Part shown: piece after piece, positions 52,320 to 60,235 of the stretch | Numbering within the stretch: position 1 is the stretch's first letter | Layout of the letters: each line of letters begins with the position of its first letter | Assembly: GCF_010111755.1 (NCBI RefSeq) | Contig: NC_088961.1 | Location: forward strand, 744,001-808,000 | DNA from: Nakaseomyces glabratus | Taxonomy: Eukaryota > Ascomycota > Saccharomycetes > Saccharomycetales > Saccharomycetaceae | Length of the DNA: 64,000 bases | Direction: 5' to 3' | Notes under the pieces: generated by a model | The model's input: the letters and a program-made list of their open reading frames with translations, nothing else | Databases searched by the model: none | Told to the model about the DNA's origin: nothing | Translations under genes and position numbers: made by a program

Positions 52320-54992
52320 ATGGAGTGGGGATCAGGGCGGGTCTCGAAGGAGGAGAAGCTCAATGCTGCCCGTAATGCGGTTATTAGTTACCTAGCGGGT
52401 ACCAAGGATAATGACGAAGACCCCTGGACTGAGCTTGTGCGGTTGATCAGCGATTCGAGTCAAGGTGAGGTGTTTACGGAGTTCAAATCTCTTCTGGACA
52501 GTGTGCGAGATGTCAATGATAAAAAGAAGCTGGGGATACCATTGCTCCATTTAACTATTATTTATGATAGAGCGTCATATATCGAGTTTTTGTATCAAGG
52601 AGCAAGGTCAAAACTTGATTTTAATCTATGCGACGATGTTGCAGGGTATACCCCGTTAATGTGGTGTTTTCTGTTAGAAAGAACTGATTGTTGCACAGAA
52701 CTGCTTACTTGGTCAACTGAAATCGATTTCCACAAGGTGTCTAAGGAGGAAAAATTGTCCGCTTGGGATATGGTGGCTAAATACTCTGACTTCTACATGT
52801 TCCTAGAACAAAACAATATGCTTCAATACCAAGACATACCGACCTTCCAAGAAAAACTTACAACTGAGAATGATAATTCATCATCTGCACTTGACCAGAA
52901 TGCCCTAAGAAACATTGACTTACATGTCGCTGGGTTATCGCTTGCCAGTACCCAAAATAATGAAGACATTTTTGCTTCCAATGCAACCGAGTCAAGAAAT
53001 GATTACTTATTTGGTACTGAACAAATCGATTCAGGCATAAATGAACAGTTTGACTTTACGAAATTACTACCGAATCAGTATGTAGAGTTCGAAGATTATG
53101 ACATAAAACAGTTGCTGGATTTGTTAGAGTCTTTGCCAAAAAAGGAACCCCATATGACAACTTATGCGGCTGCATTAATATTCCAGATGGTAAGATTTGC
53201 AGAGCATAAAAAAAAACAACCTCAACTTGTTCACACGATAATGAGTCTTTCGCTTGCTAGAATTTTGGCAGCAATTACAACAGAAACCGATATGACACAA
53301 GAATCCGCAGATACAGCATTTAGTTCAGGTGATATTGTGTCTCAATCATACTGGCTCGGTGTGCTAACATTCTTGTACTATTATCTTACTAGAGAAGAAG
53401 GTTTCTTCAAAAAATATCCAGAAATTCTTCAAGAGTTAATTAACACAATTCATAGTGTGATCATCGAACTGACTTTGTCAATATATTCTAGATTGACCTC
53501 AATTATTCAGCCAACTATTCTTTCTTACACAACTATCTCAGATGTTAAAGAAACTTTATACAAGAGAGACTGGAACTTTTTTAAGAAGAGAAAACATCAC
53601 AAAATGATGCAAAAACAAAAAAAGCAAGAAGAGGAGTTGAGAAAACAAGAAGAAGAAACTCTTCAAAATAATGAAGACAAGTTGCAGATATCTGAAGCAC
53701 TTGATGAGAGCAATGATATTGATGATGAAGCGGAAGACAAAAAAAAACATTCGAAATTAAAACTATTCAAGAAGAAAAGACATTCTGGACAACTATCTAC
53801 CTCAATGAGTAACGACTCAAAACTAGAAAATTCCTCTATTAATGAAAATACAGACCTATATTATGATACAGAAGTTATAAAACATTTATACCCACCTTCA
53901 ATGGAAGAGCAGATGAAGCCCTCTCCCATGAAAGTGGTACAAATATTTGGTGCATTAATGTATGTACTTAACTTACACCAAATCCATCCTCTCTTTCAAC
54001 AACAGTGCTTATCGCTAGCCATTCAATGGTTCTCTAATAACCTTTTCAATCAAATCTTAAAAGACAAGAAAAAGAAATCCCTTTCTCGTGCACATGCAAT
54101 TCAAATAAGATTAAACCTATCGACATTTGAGGCATGGGCTAAGAATAACGATTCAAAAGTTCCAAAACCTAAAATGATCGATGACTTTATGTGGGAAAGG
54201 TTTCCGTACACTCTTGTAGAAGATGTTGCCAATATTGACTTGAGTAATCCTATTTTAAATAACGTGGCAACTGTCAACAAGGTCGATAACAGTTCAGGTT
54301 TGAATGATGATTTACCTCTAATAAGAGATACAGATAACTCCTTGTTTTATTATCAATCTCTACACAGGATCTTACAGATTCACATGGAGCCTGTATTTCA
54401 GTTGTTACAATGGTTACAGGTTGCTACTACTATTGACTCAGAAGATGCCCTTGACTCAACGTTAGACTTGCTTTCTCGCTTGACACCGACTCAACTTCTA
54501 AAAGCTGCTGATAAATATAGTTATGAAATTGATGAATCCAAATTTAATTCTAAACTGAAGAAGAAACTCTCGGCAATGGCAAAAGCGTCGAATAATAAGG
54601 AATCACCTTATTTGCCTGAACGCACTGTTTCGCTTTTAGTTCTACCTACGATTCCCGAAATGACAGATATATATGCAAGAGGTGTAGACCATGAATCATA
54701 TCAGCCGTTGCTCCCAGTATCTATTCAGGACATGATCTATGAAATCCATAGTGAAAATGCCAAACTACGTATGAATGCCTCCGAGTTTTATGATTACCAA
54801 AATGAAGAACAGCATGAGCAAGAGGTTGATAATGAAGAAGCACATGAAGATTCATATAAAGAAAATTCCTCTGCAAATGAAGATAATGACTTAGATAACA
54901 ATAATGACAGATTTGAATATCAGACAGTTGATACTCCTGCCGTCGCATCACATTGGGCTCCAAAGGAAGATTTCGAGGAAAATCCATGGTAA
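52320..54992 (+). CDS. YPR089W: Ankyrin and dilute-domain protein (YPR089W homologue)
   Basis: Function not established. 890 residues, against 888 in S. cerevisiae. The N-terminal part (about 75-140) has ankyrin-type repeats (LLHLTIIYDRASYIEFLYQGA, GYTPLMWCFLLERT). A lysine- and glutamate-rich coil lies near 420-500. The C-terminal part (about 675-755) resembles a dilute (DIL) domain, as in class V myosin tails (LHRILQIHMEPVFQLLQWLQV). The end is acidic and stops with FEENPW. This pairing suggests a membrane- or cargo-linked role, which is inference. Confidence 0.9.
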   Translation: MEWGSGRVSKEEKLNAARNAVISYLAGTKDNDEDPWTELVRLISDSSQGEVFTEFKSLLDSVRDVNDKKKLGIPLLHLTIIYDRASYIEFLYQGARSKLDFNLCDDVAGYTPLMWCFLLERTDCCTELLTWSTEIDFHKVSKEEKLSAWDMVAKYSDFYMFLEQNNMLQYQDIPTFQEKLTTENDNSSSALDQNALRNIDLHVAGLSLASTQNNEDIFASNATESRNDYLFGTEQIDSGINEQFDFTKLLPNQYVEFEDYDIKQLLDLLESLPKKEPHMTTYAAALIFQMVRFAEHKKKQPQLVHTIMSLSLARILAAITTETDMTQESADTAFSSGDIVSQSYWLGVLTFLYYYLTREEGFFKKYPEILQELINTIHSVIIELTLSIYSRLTSIIQPTILSYTTISDVKETLYKRDWNFFKKRKHHKMMQKQKKQEEELRKQEEETLQNNEDKLQISEALDESNDIDDEAEDKKKHSKLKLFKKKRHSGQLSTSMSNDSKLENSSINENTDLYYDTEVIKHLYPPSMEEQMKPSPMKVVQIFGALMYVLNLHQIHPLFQQQCLSLAIQWFSNNLFNQILKDKKKKSLSRAHAIQIRLNLSTFEAWAKNNDSKVPKPKMIDDFMWERFPYTLVEDVANIDLSNPILNNVATVNKVDNSSGLNDDLPLIRDTDNSLFYYQSLHRILQIHMEPVFQLLQWLQVATTIDSEDALDSTLDLLSRLTPTQLLKAADKYSYEIDESKFNSKLKKKLSAMAKASNNKESPYLPERTVSLLVLPTIPEMTDIYARGVDHESYQPLLPVSIQDMIYEIHSENAKLRMNASEFYDYQNEEQHEQEVDNEEAHEDSYKENSSANEDNDLDNNNDRFEYQTVDTPAVASHWAPKEDFEENPW

Positions 54993-55211
54993 ATATCTCT
55001 AATTATTTAAAATGTATTGAGCTCTAAAGATCCATTTCAGTTCTATAGTGTACGAACAAGAACTACGTATCATATAAGTAAATTTATATCAGCATTATTA
55101 GTTAGATAGAATATAACTGAAAATAAGGTTAATTTTTAGCAGCCAAGCCATAGTAATATATAATTCCGATTATAATTTGTGACCCCTTCTCTGGCACTAA
55201 CCCTTGAATAA

Positions 55212-57488
55212 TTAAGAAAATTCTCCCTGTGTGCTTTGAGGGGATGTGACCTGGCTACCATTAAAAGTTCTTATATTCTCTTCAAATAACTGACCGCCAA
55301 ACTCATTAGTCGTTGGCATCTTTATAAAACCATGAGGCTGGCCTTGTTCATCATTTACACCTTCTGAAATAGAAGACCGTCCACGCACTGATAACTCTGT
55401 ATTCCTATTTGCAAACATTGCCGTTGCATTAATGATAGGAGATTTTTGTGAAGTCTGCTTTTCTGTTGTTACTGTTGTAGGTGACCCGGGTTCTGCACCA
55501 ATGAAAGGTGGCTCAGGTCTCTTACCACGCATTCTACGATTAGATATCATTGTTGGAGATTGTACTGACTTGCCGCTATCCAGAGAAACTCTTCTCTGCT
55601 CCGGTTCAGTTTCATTAATATTACCATCAAATTCCTCGTCATTAGAGTTGATATTGTCTTTGTACCATTTTCCAATCTTTTTGATTGAATTTTTTATATA
55701 CTTTTTAGGTTTGATAGAAGAATCTGTCAAACTGTCAGTATCATTGAAATCATCACCTTTTTCCAAGCTTTCTTCACTCCCTTGTTTATTTGCTTTGTTC
55801 AGCAACGTATTTTTTACATTACCCATCTTATTTAGAATTCCGGTATCGGAAGTTTTGGTAATTTCATATTCTCTTTCATCATCTTTATTATTATTTTCAG
55901 TTTCATGCTCCTTAATATCATCGTTACTATGAATGGATTTCTCTTCAGCTGAACTTTGTTTACGTAACATATCCAACAATGGTTTACTAAATTCAGACCT
56001 ATCCCAAACACCACCTCTAAACACATCATGATCTGTATCATAGAAAACTATATCATCCATGAAAGGCATGACTAGAGACTCTTTGATAGCTTCAGCAAAT
56101 TTACCCTTAATCATATTAGTAACCATATTATAAGAAATTTTACTGGAACTAACCATTGGCTCGATATCCAAATTCATGTAAGGATCGGTTTCGAAACCGT
56201 ACCAGATTCTATTAGAAGGAGGAGGCTTCATAATAATTAGAAGCGGCCCTGACAATTCTTTCAAGGTAATGGATAACTGAACAGATACTTCTCTCTGCTT
56301 GAAATGAGAACCGAGGTTAATTCCAATATTCGTTGTAATGATTACAGAGATATTTCCTGTATACCGTAGATTCATTGCAATCTTCATTTCGCCCTCTGGA
56401 GTCAGTTCACGCAATTCAGGATGTGTTATCATTGGAGCACTAGTACCAACGTCGACTTTTTTTACAACCAAGTCATCTAGAAACCCTGGCTTATTTATAT
56501 TTGTCAATTTCTTGTAGATTTTAGCATATAGAACCTCATTCAATTTATTTGTCTGTTGTAGAGCTAAGAAAAGTCTCCCAATCAGGGCGTTGAACCATTT
56601 GGTTGTCAACTGTCCCTCTGTTGAATTCAAGGATTGAATCAGATACAGCATATCTCTTGTGTTTAAATGAGCAGTTTTAGCCGATGTATTTGGAGAAAGA
56701 GGATCCTCATTGTTGTTCTTTTCATCATTTGATTTAGAAGAATCAATCAGTTTGAAATACCAGTCTTCCTTTTCAGAGTTATTATCGAAGTACAAGAAAT
56801 ACGTATTTGAACTCAAATTTGAAGAACTTTGCTGGCTAGATTGCTTACCATCTTCTTCTCCCGATTGTATAGCGTTGATGGAGGGATTAAACACAAGTTT
56901 ACCTTCTTCATCAATAGAAACTAAACCTGTTTTCAAAATAGAGATGCAAGTTCTCTTGGTGAATAGAGATGAATCTGACATTTCCTTTTTAGGATCCCTA
57001 GGCCACATAGTTACGAAACTCTTTTGTAGAGAGATGGCATGAACCAAATCACTGTGTGGAGAATCATCCTTGTAAAGAAACAAATTTCCATGCTTCAAAA
57101 CACCATAAAATTTATGCCTTTTACGCAATTGAGATCTCTGAGGAATTTGACTTTCATTCAAATCCTTAGGAGGTGTATTATTACTATCCTGTTTTGCAGT
57201 CTCCGAGGCAATTGGTGGAGTCTGCAACTCGGTGTGATGGTAGTAGTACTCCTTAGTAACAGTAATCCATCCCCTCTTGGATACGTTCACACCAATGGGA
57301 TCCAATACTTCGCCAGCTTTCAAATTAGGATCGACATCTTTACAGAGGAGTTCATTCCTAGCATTCTTTTCAGCTAACTCTTTCAGTTTCTCCAATTGTA
57401 AATGAATGTATACCAGTAACGCACATAGACCAGGAAGGAAAGTCAAACCTCCAAGCAAGTATACAATGAAGAACAACTTCCAGGACAT
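55212..57488 (-). CDS. NVJ2: Nvj2, SMP-domain lipid-transfer protein
   Basis: ER protein of nucleus-vacuole and ER-Golgi contacts that moves ceramide or other lipids. 758 residues (770 in S. cerevisiae). An N-terminal membrane span (about residues 5-30, FFIVYLLGGLTFLPGLCALL) is followed by a PH-like region (about 70-250) and an SMP domain (about 280-490, with LRYTGNISVIITTN and PSNRIWYGFETDPYMNLDIEP). The tail is long, charged and disordered. Its upstream region carries the snoRNA cluster on the same strand. Confidence 0.94.
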   Translation of the reverse strand: MSWKLFFIVYLLGGLTFLPGLCALLVYIHLQLEKLKELAEKNARNELLCKDVDPNLKAGEVLDPIGVNVSKRGWITVTKEYYYHHTELQTPPIASETAKQDSNNTPPKDLNESQIPQRSQLRKRHKFYGVLKHGNLFLYKDDSPHSDLVHAISLQKSFVTMWPRDPKKEMSDSSLFTKRTCISILKTGLVSIDEEGKLVFNPSINAIQSGEEDGKQSSQQSSSNLSSNTYFLYFDNNSEKEDWYFKLIDSSKSNDEKNNNEDPLSPNTSAKTAHLNTRDMLYLIQSLNSTEGQLTTKWFNALIGRLFLALQQTNKLNEVLYAKIYKKLTNINKPGFLDDLVVKKVDVGTSAPMITHPELRELTPEGEMKIAMNLRYTGNISVIITTNIGINLGSHFKQREVSVQLSITLKELSGPLLIIMKPPPSNRIWYGFETDPYMNLDIEPMVSSSKISYNMVTNMIKGKFAEAIKESLVMPFMDDIVFYDTDHDVFRGGVWDRSEFSKPLLDMLRKQSSAEEKSIHSNDDIKEHETENNNKDDEREYEITKTSDTGILNKMGNVKNTLLNKANKQGSEESLEKGDDFNDTDSLTDSSIKPKKYIKNSIKKIGKWYKDNINSNDEEFDGNINETEPEQRRVSLDSGKSVQSPTMISNRRMRGKRPEPPFIGAEPGSPTTVTTEKQTSQKSPIINATAMFANRNTELSVRGRSSISEGVNDEQGQPHGFIKMPTTNEFGGQLFEENIRTFNGSQVTSPQSTQGEFS

Positions 57489-57742
57489 CTTGGTATATTA
57501 GTTATCTTGAAGCTAGGTAATTTCTACGTTGGGACCAAACTATAACAGTTAATAAATATTACTTTAATTCCAAATTTAAATTAGTAGGGGAGCAGGGCAT
57601 CGCCACGTTAATTAGTACAACAATCAAGAAAACTGGCACATCTTACAACAAGTGCAGAAAAATTAGAGATGAGGTCGAGCGTAGATGGTAGAGGGCCAAC
57701 ATACACTAGATATTACAATATATAAACAAGAATATTACTATT
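57489..57742. other. NVJ2 promoter / snoRNA downstream region
   Basis: 254 bp between snR51 and the NVJ2 start on the same strand. It must hold both the end of the snoRNA transcript and the NVJ2 promoter. No clear terminator motif is recognised. Confidence 0.5.
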
Positions 57743-57866
57743 GTTTCTCAATTTACTCAGAGTCATTAAATCAGTTTTTTCTTGTTTGTGACCATTGACC
57801 ATAGTAATTAAACTAGGCCTCACACAGTGTGAATATAGAATAGAATCATCACTGAAAAAGAGAAAC
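57743..57866 (-). ncRNA. snR51: C/D-box snoRNA snR51
   Basis: Guides 2'-O-methylation of rRNA. On the minus strand the C box is GTGATGA (57846-57852) and the D box CTGA (57757-57760). A 7-bp stem, GTTTCTC with GAGAAAC, closes the two ends (57860-57866 and 57743-57749). Next to the D box the plus strand reads TCATTAAATCAGTT (57763-57776), the 18S rRNA sequence around A100; the fifth base from the D box (57765) is the A to be methylated. S. cerevisiae snR51 guides SSU A100 and LSU U2729 and has the same place between NVJ2 and ASR1. The LSU guide was not checked. Mature ends are approximate. Confidence 0.92.
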
Positions 57867-57958
57867 ATTATATATATAACTTCGCTTTAAACAACCATCT
57901 AGACTGCAATCAACTGATTCAAAACAGAACAGATTGGAAGTGAATAGTAAAGGAAGTT

Positions 57959-58136
57959 AAAAAAATCAGCTATCTTGTGACCAATCATCCATTCTCTGCC
58001 AGGTGATAATAATGCCACTGCCATCCTCCTCTTTAAAAATTTGTACACAAGAAGAGAACTTAAATTGCAACAGCTACCACCCAACAGATACTAAACTATG
58101 TCCGCCCGGTCGACAAAAATAATCATCATATTTTTT
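57959..58136 (-). ncRNA. snR70: C/D-box snoRNA, probable snR70
   Basis: The C box ATGATGA (58123-58129) and D box CTGA (57966-57969) are about 160 nt apart and flanked by pairing A and T runs. The length fits S. cerevisiae snR70 (about 164 nt), which guides SSU C1639. The plus strand has CCGCCCG (from about 58102), the 18S decoding-site sequence around C1639, set so that a degenerate D' box (CATA) would place C1639 at the fifth base. Pairing beyond seven bases needs a one-base bulge, so the guide match is weaker than for the neighbours. Position in the cluster supports the call. Mature ends are approximate. Confidence 0.75.
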
Positions 58137-58210
58137 TTATTTGTTGTGTTAATTACCAAAGAAATGATAAGTTGTAATCTTCAATTTCAAGTTTTTTTAT
58201 TCTTTAATTG

Positions 58211-58325
58211 ATTGTCTCATACAAGGCTGAAACTTAACGATAGAGATATAGTTGTCGACATATAGAATACACCATTCAGTCGGAACAATTGGTAATGGTT
58301 TAAAAAATCAATAATCACTGACAAT
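58211..58325 (-). ncRNA. snR41: C/D-box snoRNA snR41
   Basis: Two guides read clearly against 18S rRNA. Plus-strand CAAGGCTGAAACTTAA (58222-58237) matches the region of G1126, with the fifth base after the D box (58225) being that G. GGAACAATTGG (58282-58292) matches the region of A541, with A at the fifth base (58284) from the D' box CTGA (58276-58279). S. cerevisiae snR41 guides the same two sites. Ends pair as ATTGTC with GACAAT. The C box is GTGATTA (58312-58318) and the D box ATGA (58217-58220): both are non-canonical but complementary in their changes. Confidence 0.93.
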
Positions 58326-58372
58326 AGAAAAAAAGACGAAAAAAACCAAAGAAAACAACGTAATCATTTCCT

Positions 58373-58396
58373 TAGCACCACCACCTGGTAGTCCTA
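58373..58396 (-). other. AGNN-tetraloop hairpin, likely RNase III (Rnt1) site
   Basis: On the minus strand ACTACC and GGTGGT pair around the loop AGGT, with the stem continuing through one mismatch to TAG/CTA. AGNN tetraloops on such stems are the signature of yeast Rnt1 substrates, which free snoRNAs from polycistronic precursors. It lies just 5' of snR41. Confidence 0.7.
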
Positions 58397-58481
58397 TTAA
58401 TATTAGTAACAAAGCCCATGCCGCTAATGCGACTGGCCTTTTCTTTTAGCGCTGTATATGTCTAGCGATGACCACAGAAGA

Positions 58482-58617
58482 GAAAAATTTTTTTCAGCCA
58501 AGATACTTTTTCCTGCTCGCCTTTTATACTTTTTGAAATTCCGTGATTGTCGAAGTTCCTGCTTGCGATGAGCTCGTGGTGCATGATGATAATAGCTCTC
58601 TCGGTGGTCTTAGGGCT
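58482..58617 (-). promoter_or_regulatory. snoRNA cluster promoter: RRPE-like, PAC and Tbf1-like sites
   Basis: From the gene outward on the minus strand: an RRPE-like AAAAATTTTTTTC (about 58483-58495), PAC (GCGATGAGCT, 58565-58574) and a Tbf1-type site AGCCCTAA (58610-58617). PAC and RRPE mark ribosome-biogenesis promoters, and Tbf1 binds snoRNA promoters in yeast. The nearest protein start downstream is NVJ2, over 1 kb away, so the snoRNAs are the natural target. Confidence 0.75.
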
Positions 58618-58716
58618 GTGTGTTTATTGAATGCTTAAACTAGTAAAGATAGCAACCTACATCAGATAGTTCTGAGTTATATATATATCTTATAAATTCA
58701 ATAACCACTCCTTTAG

Positions 58717-59634
58717 TTATATGGACAAAGGTGTTCCAAGTTCTGTTTCTATATGCTGTTTTGCCAAGTGATCGTAGTTGAGCTCCTGAGAGTACGTATA
58801 GTTGGAAAGAGTGTAGAGTTTTCTGGAAACTGTCTTGTTTATGCGAGTATACTCCATGTGATCAATCTTGCCACTATGGTAGTAAGTGTCGAGGCATTTC
58901 CTTACATGTTTCTGTATGTTCGTTTTGGTTTTCTTCAAGGATTCTAAGTAACAATCACGATATATCTGTTCCGCTCTCACACTGTTTTTTTCCCGAAGTT
59001 GTCCTTCAAATACCATAGTGTTGTTTGTGTCATACATGAGACTACCATCGTCTCTGGAGGCCAACTGGCTATTCTGAATGACGAGTCTATCATTCCGAGA
59101 TATCAATTCTTTGCGGCAATCCACACAAACACACCAGTCAGTTCGCTCACCAGTCTCGATAGCCAAAACCCTCAAACATGAACCATGATATAGCGTTTGA
59201 CATTCCTCGCAATAGTGTTCCAGTACTAAATCATCTTGATCCCCACATATACCACATTGTAGCAACCGAGGCCTGCTCGGTGGTGCTTCAGGCTCAACCT
59301 GAGTATCCGTCCTTAGTTCTGATATATGCAAATTATTGTCCAGAGCTTCAGCTAGCTCATCTATTAAATCTGGCTCTGTATTGATAACATGATTCACTAC
59401 TTGATTTACCGCAAACCCTTTTTGTAAGTCAATGATCTTCTCAGCACACCCATATAACTTAACAACCAACTCTTCAGCATCAATCCTGCACATGGGACAT
59501 TTTAGATCTTCTGCATGCCCATGCCACTTCCTTATGCAATCACTGTGGTATTCATGCCCGCATGGTTTCAAGTAAGACGTAGAGCTCTTGCCACAGATGT
59601 CCTCTAGACATATAGCGCATACTTTTGAAACCAT
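58717..59634 (-). CDS. ASR1: Asr1, RING/PHD ubiquitin ligase
   Basis: Yeast Asr1 ubiquitinates RNA polymerase II and affects subtelomeric silencing. 305 residues (about 288 in S. cerevisiae). N-terminal RING-H2 with C6, C9, C25, H27, H30, C33, C46 and C49; then a PHD-type finger at about 124-172 (CGICGDQDDLVLEHYCEECQ...CVCVDC). The remainder is helical and charged. Diverges from RDS3, as in S. cerevisiae. Confidence 0.94.
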   Translation of the reverse strand: MVSKVCAICLEDICGKSSTSYLKPCGHEYHSDCIRKWHGHAEDLKCPMCRIDAEELVVKLYGCAEKIIDLQKGFAVNQVVNHVINTEPDLIDELAEALDNNLHISELRTDTQVEPEAPPSRPRLLQCGICGDQDDLVLEHYCEECQTLYHGSCLRVLAIETGERTDWCVCVDCRKELISRNDRLVIQNSQLASRDDGSLMYDTNNTMVFEGQLREKNSVRAEQIYRDCYLESLKKTKTNIQKHVRKCLDTYYHSGKIDHMEYTRINKTVSRKLYTLSNYTYSQELNYDHLAKQHIETELGTPLSI

Positions 59635-59892
59635 ACTTGCATCAATACACCCTACTATATCGCTAAGTCTTAAAAATATGTAGTGGCATAAACTATTTAA
59701 TTTTGGGCCTTGTCTTAACCTTTAGCTGACCATCATTACCATTTCTTTTATCACCGGAAGACTGCAAAAGACAAAAAGTTGAACTGCGATGAGCTTATTT
59801 AGCATGCCAAGCAAAACCATCAATAGACTACACTTTCTAATAGGATATCTAGTGCAACAACACCATATTTTTTAGATAAGAGCATATCAACA
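59635..59892. promoter_or_regulatory. Divergent ASR1-RDS3 promoter with PAC
   Basis: 258 bp with GCGATGAGCT at 59786-59795, about 98 bp before RDS3 and 152 bp before ASR1. No RRPE partner is clear. Confidence 0.6.
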
Positions 59893-60216
59893 ATGTCTAG
59901 ACACCAATCAGATTTAATGATGTGTATGAACCCAGCTGGCATCAACACTGGCATACTCTGCGAAAAATGTGATGGGAGGTGCCCCAGCTGCGATAGTTAC
60001 GTTAGGCCTAGAAGCAGGGTTACTGTGTGCGACCAATGCTCCTTTGGTAAACAAGCCACTCAATGTATATTGTGTGGATCCACAAACGGAAAAGTACCCG
60101 CGTATTACTGCTGGGAGTGTTGTAAACTAGGAAAGAACCGAAAAGGATGTCCTAGGATTATAAACATTGGCAGCAATAAAATGGATAGATATTTTGGTAC
60201 AAAAAAGGATACTTAA
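59893..60216 (+). CDS. RDS3: Rds3, SF3b zinc-cluster splicing subunit
   Basis: Subunit of SF3b in U2 snRNP (PHF5A in human), needed for branch-site recognition. 107 residues, exactly as in S. cerevisiae. The protein is packed with CXXC pairs (CEKC, CPSC, CDQC, CILC, CWEC) that bind three zinc ions in the family knot. It converges with SYT1 with 19 bp between their stop codons. Confidence 0.97.
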   Translation: MSRHQSDLMMCMNPAGINTGILCEKCDGRCPSCDSYVRPRSRVTVCDQCSFGKQATQCILCGSTNGKVPAYYCWECCKLGKNRKGCPRIINIGSNKMDRYFGTKKDT

Positions 60217-60235
60217 TTTATGAATGCTATCTAAT

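Noticed and set aside
58583..58675. Plus-strand C/D-box pattern (ATGATGA ... CTGA) next to the PAC element
   Set aside because: No terminal stem and no recognised rRNA complement; it overlaps the promoter of the minus-strand snoRNA cluster, so the boxes are most likely chance.
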